64,000 bases of DNA from Metellina segmentata (taxonomy: Eukaryota > Arthropoda > Arachnida > Araneae > Tetragnathidae): positions 53,584,944-53,648,943 of the forward strand of contig OX375877.1 of NCBI GenBank assembly GCA_947359465.1, given 5' to 3'. A program made the translations under genes and the position numbers. This document shows positions 1-11,424 of this stretch, one piece after another. The stretch's first letter is position 1, and each line of letters begins with the position of its first letter. The notes under the pieces are model-generated. The model was not told the DNA's origin and did not search any database. It saw only the letters and a program-made list of their open reading frames with translations.

Positions 1-801
1 TGAATGGCAATCAGATTCCATTACAGATCCACCTCTTTCTAATGATCAACTCAAGTAGATGATTCTAGACGTTTTAACCAATAGTAACATGTTTAACTTT
101 CCATGTCATTCACACGCAGTAGAACGTTGCGTTGAATTAGTAACTGAAGCATATAGTACAGTATGTGATGCAGAGGCACGAGATGGATTTATTCGGTCAA
201 GATTTGCTTCTAGACTAGCTTTACCCAGATTTGAAACCAAAAGCCACAATATCAACCTCTTTTAAGATAAACTACTTGCCAGTAACTTCAATTTAATTTT
301 TTAGGGTAAGCTAGTAACTTAAATTGAAATTTTTAGAGGGCGGAGTGGAACTCGATATGCAGCCTCCTCCTCGTGCTGAGTTCTGGGTTGTTTTCATAAT
401 GCAAAAACAGCGAAGAGCTGCAAGGGGAAGCGCCCGTGTAACCGCGTGGTCACAATGATGAGTCTATTGAGAGGAGTGGAGACGCGCGTAATGGAGCTCT
501 AAAAAAAAGGATTTTTTTTTATTTTGCGGGATAATGTTAGGTGTAACACTTTTTTTTACATGCAGGGAAGTTCATTTCACCCACCCATGGCTTTAAATAG
601 AATGTAATAAAAATTTTAAATGCGTTATTATTATTTTTGTGAAGAAATCGGCAAAATTTCGAAATTTCAGAGTGTTTTTTCACTTGAAGATATTAAATGA
701 TTTAGCTCATATTTCGTTTTATTAATAAGCATTGTAGTCCCCAACTATTCCCACCATAGGCGTTTTCAATTTCCGAAATTCGTGTTTTTCGCTCCACCCT
801 A
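1..801 (+). mobile_element. Right part of a TAGGGTG-type TIR transposon (copy 1)
   Basis: The piece enters from outside the window and ends at CCACCCTA (794-801). The reverse complement of that end starts TAGGGTGGAGCGAAAAACAC, close to the left end of the element at 46000 (TAGGGTGTGCCGAAAAAACA). Both elements also encode the same short protein motif (AVERC-x-x-LVTEA). Sequence right of 801 aligns with 62545 onward in the dispersed repeat at 62250-63310, so 801 is a true insertion border. The superfamily is not recognised. Confidence 0.6.
59..265 (+). pseudogene. C-terminal fragment of the TAGGGTG-transposon protein
   Basis: A 68-residue frame contains HAVERCVELVTEA followed by EARDGFIRSRFASR and a stop at 263-265. 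A stop lies immediately upstream in frame (56-58), so this is a broken tail and not a complete gene. The same motif is scattered over two frames at about 47400-47520 in the second element. I do not recognise the family. Two transposon-borne copies in one window argue that it belongs to the element and is not a host gene. Function unknown. Confidence 0.45.
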
Positions 802-1549
802 ATGTACACATAGACCTACTATCCGAAATCTGAGTTGTCAAATGACTTCTAAGGACTTCATATAAAAAACGGGCAGGATACCAAAGAGCTCTGAAATCGC
901 TGTGAATAGGCTCGGTGAGACCGATAGACCCATTTTCGTAGTCACATCTCTAGGCGATTTCTTGACGACAACGCATAATAAATGCTTCCGTTATGGCAAT
1001 ATTTTTCAATTTTTTGTATTGATTGCTTGCATCACATTTTGAATTCTTCCTGACATCACAAAAGAAAATCCTTTTGCTTGTTCAACAGCAAAACGGTGGT
1101 ACTCTGGTTTTTCATGTTTCTCAAATGTTTATTTCGCATGCTTCCAATTCGTGTACTGTTTCTTGACAAGAGACCCGAGTTATTGTTTACTACGACCACC
1201 CAAACCACTTCCAAACAAGACAAAAACTGCAAAGTACACCTTTAAACCCCGTGCGCAATATAGAACCAACGTGTTCGGGCGCATTGCGTCTGACAGGCAC
1301 ACATAAAAGAATCGCAAATTTATACCCATTAATTTTAGTTTTAGTATTCTAAAAGTAATCAGTGATCTCCATAGGATTTTTTAAACAAAAATCAATAAAA
1401 TTCGTATAAAAAAAAGAACACATTTTATATTTAGAAAACATTAAAAGAAAATTTCAGATCTAGCACTAAATTCACTTAAATTTCCAAAGTAACAAATTAA
1501 ATAATTTTGGTAAAAATTATACATTGCAGTGCAGAGTTAAAAAGCCGAT

Positions 1550-2265
1550 ATTCACTCAGAGTCTGAGTTCTTCAGCTTAATTTCAGCAGAAGAGGGGCAT
1601 TGGCAAACAGCACAGCACGTTCCGCAGATGATATTTGCATGATCCAAGCAGATTGCGTTGAGACATTTATTATATTCATAATTTGTCATCCTTCTCAAAC
1701 CCTTTCTGAGGTGCAGGTTGAGCATCTACGTCGGTTGAGGTGTGGAATTTTCTGGAACATCTTTGATGGGTTGATATTTTTTCAGCCGAATTTGGAGATT
1801 GATGGGGATTCCAACTGTCTTCACACTTCTTCCACTTAGTTCTCCAAGCACCAGTTGGTGGTCCAATGTTTTTAGGAAAGGTCTTCTACGACATGGTTCT
1901 AGTTGATAGCCGAGATAAATTACTTGCGAATTGATAGCACTAATATTTAGCATTGTAAAAAATATGACTATTGGCCAGCGCTTTACATTTCGGCTCAGGT
2001 TATAAATGGCACACATTTGGTCTGCAGTATCAACGCCACTTTTGGTGGAATTGTAGAATGTGATCATCTTTGGATTGTATTGCTCTCCAGATGCAGGATA
2101 GATTGCACTGTCGACATGAAGCGAAGACACTATAATAACACTGTTTGGACATTCTAAGCGTGTCCTATGACTCCAGGAAGATGAGTTAGAACATTGTGAG
2201 CTCCCTACTGACCCTTCTCGTCGGCGGATTTTTGGCCCATTTGGTAGTTTTATCCTTTCCCCCAA
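1550..2265 (-). pseudogene. piggyBac transposase, C-terminal part
   Basis: The long frame (1726-2265) contains ITFYNSTKSGVDTADQMC followed by YNLSRNVKRWP and a hydrophobic stretch with INSQVIY. These match the conserved C-terminal half of piggyBac transposases, including the GVD-x-x-D motif that carries the last catalytic acidic residue. A cysteine/histidine-rich tail (KCLNAICLDHANIICGTC) can be read in another frame near 1600-1680, as in the family's C-terminal zinc-binding domain. The frame change and the missing centre show that this copy is dead. Confidence 0.65.
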
Positions 2266-2563
2266 AAAAAGTTGGGCTCTGGTTCGTTTTCATCTTCAGT
2301 AACCTCACCATTTGCTCCGTTTCTGAATTTTCTTTACGCTCTTCCACTTTATCGTGAAAATCGATGTCACTCTCTTCACCCAAATCCTCGTTCACAGTAG
2401 AGTCGTCCTCGTCGACATCTTCCAACATACGTCTCACGTCTTCCAGATCGTTCGGTTTTGACAAATCGAAGAATTTCCGAGCCATTTTAACGCAAATCCT
2501 GAACATATGAAAGAAAACACTACCATAAATACATGTTCGGTCGCAATGAGCCCAGGAGGCCAA
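2186..2563 (-). pseudogene. piggyBac transposase, N-terminal part
   Basis: From an ATG at 2484-2486 the frame starts MARKFFDLSKPNDLEDVRRM, followed by an acidic stretch rich in Asp and Glu, as is usual at the N-terminus of piggyBac transposases. It then reaches a short segment with GGKDKTTKWAKNPP, typical of the entry to the transposase domain. The frame ends soon after at 2186. The catalytic aspartates expected next are absent, and the following frame jumps to the C-terminal region, which indicates a large internal deletion. Broken gene. Confidence 0.6.
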
Positions 2564-3057
2564 GCTGAAATATCCACATATTTACGGAAAAAGCCACAAA
2601 TTTTGCATGATGCAGTCATGAAATTATTATAAAAAAAAACACTTGTGATATTAAAACATAGATATTACGTCCTTTATATATGTAACGAATTCGGGCGCAA
2701 TGTGCCTGAGAGATCAGAATGACGCTAAGAGCTGTCCACGAAGCGCGAGAATAAATTAAAAGGTTGGGTCCAAACATCCGGTAAAGATAAGAGACTACTA
2801 GAATTAGCAGATTTCTGCCCCTTCTAGGAGAAGAGGAGGGAACGTAAACGTCAAGGCTGTGCCCCTGTCAGGCCGATTGCGCCCGACGGAGGGTTAAATA
2901 ATCTGTGTAAACTAGCCAATTGAATCGCGCCATCCAATGGCATCAAAATGACAATTGCGTCTGTACTTATTTGAAATTGGTACGTAGAGGCCGATAGATT
3001 TAAAAAAACCAATTATTAATGTAATAGCCTTTAGGTAAAGTAAGCAGTTATACAAAA

Positions 3058-3330
3058 TAATCATCATCTGCGCGTCAAAAAGAAAATTCTACTGGGTAGC
3101 AATTAAAAACAAGCTATCGCAACGTAATTCACAATTTAGAACAACAAATGAACAATACTAAACACAATAGTATACAATATAATGAAATATGTAAATATGT
3201 AACTGAACGAGAATCTTCATCTGCCCGTCGAAATGCAAATTCCATTGAGTAGCACTTAAAAACAAGCTAACTGAACGTGATTCTCCATTTAGAGTACCAA
3301 ATGAGGAATAAAATACACAGCGGAATATCC
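3058..3330. repeat. Two units of an approximately 130-bp dispersed repeat
   Basis: Units start near 3058 and 3211. Each carries CATCTG, then AAATTC with a GGGTAGCA or GAGTAGCA box, then TTAAAAACAAGCTA, and ends in an AACAATAC or GAGGAATA stretch. Related units occur at 4165-4445 and 63172-63300. Confidence 0.55.
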
Positions 3331-3599
3331 TCCAGTGACCCGAAGAAAATATTGTAAAATTCATATATTTTTTATTATACAAAAAATATTATTAAAAATG
3401 AAAAATAAACAAGGGCATTAAAAATGATGTTTTTAAAAAATTAATAAATTAAAATCTTTTAATTTAACTAGGGAGAACATCTTTTTGAATGGATGTTCTC
3501 ATTTATCACTGTAGGTCATTATCACTGTAAAATTATGAGAAATATACACAATAGTACCTGAACCAAAACATTTATTTTTTATCAACATAAGGAGTTAAT

Positions 3600-3760
3600 T
3601 ACTAATGAATTTGCTAAAGTTAATGAAAAATATATTTGCAAAAGTCAATTAATAATAAATTAGCCAACGTCAGTTACTAATAAATTAGCAAAGGTCAGTT
3701 ACTACTTATAAACAGTAAGAGTTATTTACCAATAAATTTGCAATAGTTTTTATTAAAAGC
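3600..3760. repeat. Short direct repeats around TTACTAATAAATT
   Basis: The phrase AGTTACTAATAAATTAGCAAA and close variants recurs at about 3595, 3645, 3672, 3698 and 3727 with a spacing of roughly 25-40 bp. It is a small degenerate tandem array with no coding potential. Confidence 0.4.
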
Positions 3761-3789
3761 TTTAAAGCAATTTCTCTCAGCAGTTATAC

Positions 3790-4131
3790 CTAAAAACTTT
3801 TGGCAAGCTGTGCAACGAAATTTAGTTTTGCAACATCCAATATTTCTGAAGTATGCGGAGTTCTTGATGACAGTAAGATCAGACATATGTTTTGCCTTTT
3901 TTTGTCAAAAAGGGAGTGATGGCAGTAATAATCGAATGCTCTTTCGATCATATTCAAGATTATCATTTGATGGAACAAAGGCTGTCGTTTGGGTACCATC
4001 TGCAATTGTTTTTCCGTAATACTTATTCAAATGTCCATATACTTCAAAATGTCTTTTTTCAGAAACCCATTGTTCGCAGAATCTCTTCTGTATTGAACCA
4101 TGAATTTGCTGATGCCAAATCTTTCATATAA
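3790..4131 (-). other. Degenerate coding remnant, unrecognised
   Basis: On the minus strand several frames make sense only in pieces: a segment reading MKDLASANSWFNTEEILR near 4070-4130, then one with DNLEYDRKS, then a cysteine pair stretch (CCKTKFRCTACQ) near 3810. Frame changes and stops separate them. It may be the C-terminal end of a transposase with a zinc-binding tail, but I cannot name it. Confidence 0.25.
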
Positions 4132-4164
4132 ATTAGAACTGTCACTGGAAACTGACTGAAAATT

Positions 4165-4445
4165 TTTATCTGACAGCCAAATGGCAAATTCCGTTGGGTT
4201 GCACTTAAAAACAAGCTAACCCAAGGTAATTCAATTTAACATAGCAAGTGAACAATAAATTTCAAAACGGGATAGAAAAGAAATAAAACGAATGGCAAAT
4301 AATAAATGATGAATCTTTATATGCTGTAATATATAGAAGTATATTCCGCTGGATAGCATTTTTAAAAACAAGCTAACTTAACCGAATAAAACAATTAGCG
4401 AAGCAAATGAAGGCAGCATATGAAACACCGCAGTTCAGCTTTCTA
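4165..4445. repeat. Two more units of the approximately 130-bp repeat
   Basis: Units start near 4165 and 4313 and share TTCCG, the TTGGGTTGCA or GGATAGCA box, TTAAAAACAAGCTAAC and a closing AGCAAATGAA-like run with the units at 3058-3330. Confidence 0.5.
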
Positions 4446-4969
4446 TCGATTGATCCAAATGGCAATTGCTGTTTGCTTCTTCAGGACTGCTAGAATCAAA
4501 CATTAGATTAGCAACAAAAATGGTAAAATAACCAAAGAAATTTTTCACGTGCGCATTGTGTTTTTGGCTCCTTTAAAAGTCATCTCCGTTGAATGGAGTT
4601 CTATGGACTTTGAGACGCTTGTCTGAGTTTGTAGAAAACTCTTTTGCAGTGCAATTTTTTCCCTTCAGTAAACAATATTGTAGGACCCCGAGCGATCTAG
4701 TCCTCCTTTTAGTCATCCTTGTTTACAAGTAGAGCAAACACTTTCCATTCTTAAATAAAACTTTATTGAACGGACCAATACACATAATTATTGATACTTC
4801 GAAAGAAGCCTTCATTGCTCCCACGGCGATTTTCCCGTGTCTCTCATGCGTATCCTTTTTCAGCGTCACACCTCCTCCTCTCTCTCCTTCTCCTCGTGGG
4901 CCAGCGCTCACCCCACCCCTACAAATATCATTAGGCTTGTTTTCAGCAAGTCACCAGTAATGCATACAA

Positions 4970-5240
4970 ACGGTAGGAAGGTACTTAATTATCGTCGCAC
5001 CTAGCAACGGGATCGGCGACAGTCCCCGATTAATCCCAAAGAGGAAGTAGGTATCTTTGATTAACGTCTTACTGGAGCAACACAATAATGGGCTATTGAG
5101 GTCACCGCATGATTTCAAACCACGGTCAGAGGACGAGGCAACACCTGAGCTGGCACTCAACTCTCCAAACTTCTGCGGTGGTCTCGTCAATTAGCATTTT
5201 GAACCATGGTTACGTGACAAGGTCACACCTGGATCATAAA
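4970..5240 (-). repeat. Two partial SINE copies
   Basis: Two fragments of the tRNA-related SINE family lie in antisense: about 4970-5045 and about 5060-5240. The second carries ATTAACGTCTTACTGGAGCA, the GGGCTATTGAGG box and AACCACGGTCAGAGGACGAG, matching the copies at 15405 and 25980. The right side truncates the 3' end of the mariner at 5277-6441. Confidence 0.5.
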
Positions 5241-5276
5241 ATTGCAAAATTAAAGTTCCTCGACCAGTTCCTCGAA

Positions 5277-6441
5277 AGTTGCTTCCCTCAGATTATATGC
5301 AACGGTCCCATCGTTCAACCCACTTTACAAAACAAGCAGAGAAGCCTCTTTCTGGAAGCTGCTTTAAAGAACCCTGCACTGCTGAAATTACTTCAGAATC
5401 TGTATTAAATTTTCTACCACGGAGCTTTTCCTTCAACGTCGGAAACATCCAAAAATCGCACGGTGCGAGATGATCTGGATTTGTAAAGGGAATGTGGCAT
5501 GATTTTAATATTGCATTTACTAAGATATTACTGAACAGAAATAGCGGCATGCGGGCGAGCATTATCGTGATGTAATGTCCAATTCCCTACCAGTTCATGT
5601 CGCTTCCTCCGACATGTGTTGTCGCAAAATTTTCAAAACTGAAATATGATATTCACCATTCACAGTAGTTTTTAGAGGCACAGCATGCTGATGCATTACA
5701 CCTTTATGTTCAAAGAAAATAATCCTCATGACCTTTCCTGCAGATTTGGTCAGTCGGAGAATCAGTGTGTTTCCATACACCTGTTATTACAGTCTTTAGG
5801 AAATTCGGATCCTTTTGAAGCATCTGTTTCCACTCACAACATTGGTGAATTCTTGTTTGCATTTGTTCTTTAGTAAGGTGATTAGAAACTCATCTGGAAC
5901 AAACATGGCGAAGCTGTAAATTGTTGCGTAGAATGCGAATTATCGACGTTTACGAAAGGTTAGTTGATGCCGCTATCTCCTCGCATGTCATTCGCCGATT
6001 TTCTTGCAATATTGTCCACACAGTGTTAACATTTCGATCATTCACACAAATTTCTGGTCAGCCAGGCTTAGGAGCCAGTTCTGAAGACAAAAGTCCTTTT
6101 TTGAAATCACCATGCCATCTAAAAATAATAGACTCACCAAAACATATGTCTTTGTAAGCTTCTTTCCTTAACTTAACGGTTTCTGGAGCTGTTTTGCCCA
6201 AACGATAGCAAAATTTAATGGCAGAATTAATTTGGAATCACTCACCTCCATTTCTGTAGGGCAAATAAAAACAGTTCTTTAAACAAGCACGAAACTAGGA
6301 AAATAAAATCGTCCGCTGCGTTTAGAATATTAATAATTGTACAGTTAACAGTTTGAAAAAATTGCCTGCACTTTTATTTATTAGTTTCGCGGTGTCGCCA
6401 TTACTTAAAAAATTCACTCTCAGTTTCTATGGTATGCCTTT
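5277..6441 (-). mobile_element. mariner element, copy 1 (3'-truncated)
   Basis: The 5' end carries an approximately 32-bp terminal sequence seen on the plus strand at 6413-6441 (ACTCTCAGTTTCTATGGTAT), which recurs at the 3' end of the plus-strand copy at 51430. The two copies align over the whole transposase. Similarity stops at about 5277, where SINE-like DNA begins, so the 3' terminal repeat is missing. Confidence 0.7.
5291..6260 (-). pseudogene. mariner transposase (broken)
   Basis: Read on the minus strand, the N-terminal DNA-binding part (LRKEAYKDICFGESIIFRWH) starts near 6180. It is followed by MTCEEIAASTNLS, a central part with KVMRIIFFEHKGVMH near 5710, and the C-terminal part with LAPCDFWMFPTLKEKLRGR, ending WVERWDRCI at 5291. 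The LAPCDFW motif provides the last aspartate of the mariner D,D34D triad. Several stops and frame changes interrupt the gene. It matches the transposase remnant at 50400-51330. Confidence 0.7.
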
Positions 6442-6443
6442 TG

Positions 6444-6471
<28 letters not shown>
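6441..6471. repeat. (TA)n microsatellite
   Basis: A run of alternating TA of about 28 bases directly follows the mariner 5' terminus, which inserts at TA. Confidence 0.8.
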
Positions 6472-6474
<3 letters not shown>

Positions 6475-6869
6475 TCAATGTTATTCCTATGGGTATTTTG
6501 AATTATTTTTAGCCCGCTCTGCACACCTTGGACAAATAGAACAGATGATAATATAGCCTATGTTTCCCACAGGATTTTAAAGAATGAGTAGAGTCTGGTG
6601 GGGTAAAGTGGGTAGTTCATGCAAAAAATACCTGATTAATTACAAACTCTGCAAAGATGGAAATTACAACTCAACATTATATTTAAGTTCCTTAAAAGTC
6701 TCAAAAGTTTTTAAAAAACTGCATAGGTAACAAAAATCTAAAAACTTAGCTTTTTTTGACTTAGTAATTTTATAACTTATAATATGATAAATTGTTAATG
6801 GTATTATAAACATTTAATTATAACTATAAGAAAAAGTTTTGAAAATTTGATTATTATGCCATGTTCCTA

Positions 6870-8026
6870 GATGAGTCGCTGTTCCTTCATGACACACTGC
6901 CATCAACTGTCTTCGATATTCTTTGAGAACGACTAGAAATCGTCACTCTTTGCCATCTTTGTCTTTTTTCCTTAAAACAGCTTCTGCTTTTCCACAATGT
7001 ACTTAGACTTTTCTGAAGTTTGAACAGCATTCACCATGTGAACCTTGACCACTTCATCTTGTTTTACGTCTTCCAACAATGCAGTGGTCTTGTGAACAAA
7101 ATATATCTTCCTTGATCCAAAGAGTCTCTTATAACCGCAGCCTTCGTCACTATGTGACCAAAATCACAGTCTAGTTCTACCTCAGCTAACTGCAGACATG
7201 TAGGGTTTTCTTCTAGGGGAGTACGTATTCACACCGTCTCAGTGGTATACATTGATGGCTTGACATACTTGTGACAAATCAAGTCAAGAGTCGCACCAGT
7301 ATCTCTAAGTATTGGCATTTCAAGTCCATTTACTTTTCCCATACTTGTGTAGGGCGCAACTACATCTTGGGATCCTTTTCTAACAGTCACATTAGAAGCC
7401 ACACTTTCACAAATCTTCTTTAGTTTGTCACATTGTAGTCTCAAATGGGAAAACGATCCACACTCATAACAACTAGGCTGTCTCCGCCTTTCAAACTCCC
7501 TTTCAGTATTTTTCTAATTAGAAAATTCTTTATTAATCTGAGGTCTATTCTTAAAATCTTTTGACGGTTCCATGGGTATATATCCACTGTAATGTCCTCC
7601 TTGGAATTTGTAATTACCTTTTAGAGGAAACTCTTTCTTTCGGAAGCTTTGTTTAATACTCTCGTACTCGTCCAGTTTTTCTGCCAATTCGTATGGAGTT
7701 TTCATCTTTATCCACTCGTCTAGAAAATGCTCTCTCACTTCAACTGGAACCCGGAACTTCAATTGTTCTGTAAACATCAGATCTTTCAACTGATGGAATG
7801 TGTTCACTTCTAAATCATCAATCCATTCCTCAGAAGTTTTTTGATGCCTATAGAAACAATGTTTTAGCTTCACGCTATTTAGCTTGTATCTCTTTAGAAT
7901 GAGATATTTCACAAAATCATAGTCACTAGCCTTGTCAGGTGGTTTCCTGGCCAGCATATTTGCGAGCTCAGCAAGTAACACACGTAACAGGTAAGATGTC
8001 CAGTCCTTCTTCGGAATTCGAGCCAT
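6870..8026 (-). pseudogene. Gypsy-type gag/protease fragment
   Basis: The first frame (7514-8026, 170 residues) begins MARIPKKDWTSYLLRVLLAE. It has the alpha-helical SCAN-like gag layout (DYDFVKYLILKRYKLN, then LDEWIKMKTPYELAEKLDEY). Downstream, after a stop, comes a zinc knuckle CYECGSFSHLRLQC (C-x2-C-x4-H-x4-C). Next is a retropepsin segment with the active-site motif DTGATLDLI near 7290, followed by LAEVELDCDFGHIV near 7170. No reverse transcriptase follows; the element is cut off near 6870. Family known from LTR retrotransposons; this copy is dead. Confidence 0.65.
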
Positions 8027-8039
8027 TTCAGTTTTCTTT

Positions 8040-9747
8040 CAAAATTAATTAAATACAGTCATTTCGTCTCGTTTTTGGGTGTAATCTGCGTTAGTTGAAT
8101 TTTGGGACTTAGTTCAGTTTCATTTCCCGAGCCTTGGTTTGCTAGAGGCAATGATCTCTTTTGGGTCAGCTTCAGCAACACCGACTCTATACAAAGCCTC
8201 CGTACGGTATTATGACGTCACAAACCGAAGTTCTACCAGCCGTGGTTGATCATAAACTTATAAACTACATGAACTCATATTTCAGCTGTTTATTTATTTT
8301 TCGTTAGGTTGAAAGTTTTTAAGAACTGCTCTCAATCTTTGTAGATTTAAAAAATAAAAGAGAATTGTGTGTGTGTGTGATTTTTGGACAGAAAAAAACT
8401 GCAGAAAACAATCTTTCAAAGCATAAAAGAACTTTGAAAAAAGAAACTAATGATCAACATAAAATTTGGTTATTTTAGTCCATTTAAAGCTTTTAACAGG
8501 TAGGTATAACGTACCAATAAATAATTTATGTAATAAAATTAAAATTGAGTCAGAAAATAGAAAAACGGATACATTATGAATATTTGATTCAAAGCAAGTG
8601 TGCATTTAATTAATTTTTAAAGCTACCTTTCTTTTCGATTATTTCACACTATACACTTCAGTTTCTTTTTTTTTTCAGATTTATTATATATTTATGTATT
8701 ATGTATTATATATTTTGTCGAGAAAAAATAAACTTTGCATCATAATGATTCACAAATTTAATCTTATCTCACATGCATTGAATCAAATTGTATGCAAGTT
8801 TATCAACAATATATTTAGTTTCAAAAACTTATTTTGTTTTAAGCATTTAATCACTCTTTTAAAAACTTTTAAACTAATAAGACAACTACAACACATACAT
8901 GAAATACAAATCTTTATTATATTTTTTGACATGAAATTGTTACAGATGTTAGTAATATGCAAAACATTTATTTACAATTACGTTTGTTGTTATACATTAC
9001 TTTTGAAACATTCGCCTTTTACAATTTTTCCCCTCTTCTTTCATTTTAATAAAATTGTCGTTTTCTTTAATACAGACTTAGGAAACCTTGGACCCACTAA
9101 GATAATTTCCCTATGCACAGTGAAACACAACAATTGTTAGACATATTCTGAAATGAAATGCATTTAAAAACTTTTCTTTTTACAGCTAAAAAATCTAAAT
9201 CTTTTTACAGCTTTCGCATTTCACAAAATGTTGCAACAATATTATGGTTAAAATTCATTTTAATTATAGAATGTTTAGCTTTAATTTTATTTCAAATTAT
9301 TTAATACTAGTACAAAACAGATTATTATATAAAATAGAATGGTAATAAGATTTACAAGCTATAACAAAGTTACCAGAAGCTTTATCTACGTAGGTGTAAC
9401 AAAATTATATTGTATACCATAAGGATAAAAGTAAAAGCATATTCAATCGTACAATATAATTTTCCAGCCACAATCTATGACTTTTATTAATTATAACCTT
9501 ATGAATATTAATAATAATATAAAGAGTATATATAAAAATAATAAATAAATACAAGTTTTTGACAGAAAGAGAGAGTTAAATTAGCATCCTCATTGATTTG
9601 ATTACGATTAGAACAAATGAAAGTTTTACATCGTTTATTACCACATTTTTTAGATTAAAAAAAATTTAAAACACTGAAAAATTATTCCAAATTACTGAAA
9701 GCACGAAATTTCTAATGAAAATAAAATTTGCAAAAGCACATAAATTG

Positions 9748-9788
<41 letters not shown>

Positions 9789-10440
9789 CACTCTTTTCAC
9801 AATTAGCAAACACAAATAATTATTTTGCAATCAAAACAACAAACTTCTTCTTACTTTTGTTTGGTGCAATTTCAGAGTGTACTTTAGACAAAAATAGAAC
9901 ACGCTTTCTATCAGATGTCCAGATGTTATAATACTTATAATTCTTATTTCCCTAAAAGAAACCTTTTTTTTTTCGCTTTTAATTTTCACTTAAATTTCCA
10001 GAAAAACATCAAAATTTTACTAGGCCACAAAACAATATTCTCATTTTCTCGACGTTTAGAAAACGGAACAGAACGAAACGAATTCTCATTTACCTTTACA
10101 CTGAAAACTGATGTCATTGAAACTAATTACCTTAAAACAAAAATACAATTGCTACAATAATTAAACATTTCAACTCCCCCTTATTTTAATGATAATACAA
10201 TCAGAAAATAAGCAAATTTAATCAAATCAGTTTATAAGTTTCTTAAACGTAATATCCTCTGTTTTTTGTAAACCAATAAAAACATAATGTTTTCTCCAAA
10301 ATTTCTAAAAATGAAACTTTATTCATCAAATTTATCAATATAGAATATACTCAGAGGATATTACTAAAGAATTCAGGCACTAGGTATCAGAAAAAATTTG
10401 GTTTACTCACTAAACCTCTGATCTTTCATCTGCGTGATTC
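8040..10440. other. AT-rich stretch without recognised genes
   Basis: Very AT-rich DNA. The open frames here (for example 8694-9140) are low-complexity and rich in Phe, Ile, Lys and Asn, with no recognisable motif. A (TA)n run lies at about 9750-9785. I see no exon, RNA gene or element border. Confidence 0.5.
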
Positions 10441-10449
10441 ATCCTAACT

Positions 10450-11171
10450 TGACCATACGTCCCGTTTGGAATGGGACCGTCCCATTTTTAGGTAGGCTGT
10501 TCCGTTATCCAGAAGCACATCTTCGGGACGCCGAAATGTCTCGTTTTCAGAAAGTGATCAACCCATTGTAATAATTTCAAAAAGCAAAGCGAAAAAAAAA
10601 ATCCGACAGATCGCATCTTTTTGTAAGTAGTAATAACTTTAGGGGGTCTAGAATTTTGGAATTCACACACTGTAAAGGAACATATTGTTATTCCCCCCCC
10701 CCTATTCCTAGTCAGAAGCCTGCTAACTAGCTTCTCGATTGAGAGTACGCGTAGACAGCTCGTGCATATTTCTTGACGATTGATTATTGTATTTTTTTTA
10801 TCAACGTGTGTTATTATAGTCAATTTAAATTTCTTGTAAGTGGAACCTTCATTTCAACAATGTACACAGTAAGTACACTTTTAATGTTAACTTATAAATT
10901 AAGTACCCGTTTATAAAACACAAAAGTAAATTTTAAGAAATCCTGCCAAGAATTTCATTTTGATTTAAAATCAACAGCAAATATAGTTGAGCAAATTTGT
11001 TCTTCAGAAATATAAGAACACATAAATTATTTATTTTAACGTGTTCATTCCTGTTTTCTTTTCATTAATGGGTATATAAAAACTATAAGGAAATATCTGT
11101 TTTCTTGAATACTCATACTATTACCTAAAAATTAGTAAATGTCCCGTTTTGAGGGGAACAAAAATGGTCAC
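10450..11171. mobile_element. Possible short-TIR element (TGACCAT ends)
   Basis: The left end reads TTGACCATACGTCCCGTTTGG. The right end, reverse complemented, reads CGTGACCATTTTTGTTCCCC. Both carry TGACCAT followed by a CCCG/CCCC-rich stretch, and CCCGTTTTG recurs near 11145. No clear target duplication and no transposase. It may be a non-autonomous DNA element. Confidence 0.3.
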
Positions 11172-11424
11172 GTTATACTTCCAGGGCGCTGCCAACAAAT
11201 CTGTATGGTCCGTGAGGTAGCGATTTTAAATCCACAGACACATTATTCCCTTCGGAAGACGTTTTTATTTTTCTGTGCCAAAACACCACGCTACAAATTA
11301 CTACACAAAAACATTTAAAACACTTCAACACAAAAAAACAACTTCCAACACATTGTTCACCACAATACTCCGGGCGAATCTCATCCGCCTCACCCTTCGT
11401 CGCATTCACTCACACAATACCGAC

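Larger units (their letters stand above)
1246..2893 (-). mobile_element. piggyBac-like element with TTAA target duplication
   Basis: TTAA occurs at 1242-1245 and 2894-2897. Just inside lie inverted ends: ACCCCGTGCGCAAT on the left, and CCCTCCGTCGGGCGCAAT when the right end is read on the minus strand. The uninterrupted relative near 63004 reads CTTTTAAGTAATCTG with a single TTAA, which is the expected empty site. Inside is a piggyBac-type transposase on the minus strand that lacks its core. The element is therefore non-autonomous. Confidence 0.75.
802..3190. repeat. Dispersed repeat copy 1, split by a piggyBac insertion
   Basis: 802-1245 and 2894-3190 together match the continuous stretch 62545-63300. 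Shared landmarks are CATAGACCTACTAT near the left side, a stretch on fast-diverging coding-like DNA, and GCCAATTGAATCG near the right side. The left edge abuts the TAGGGTG transposon and the middle is interrupted at TTAA by 1246-2893. The repeat itself is unrecognised. Confidence 0.6.

Noticed and set aside
8694..9140. 148-codon plus-strand frame rich in Phe, Ile and Leu
   Set aside because: AT-rich composition alone explains it; no motif, no splice context, no repeat partner.
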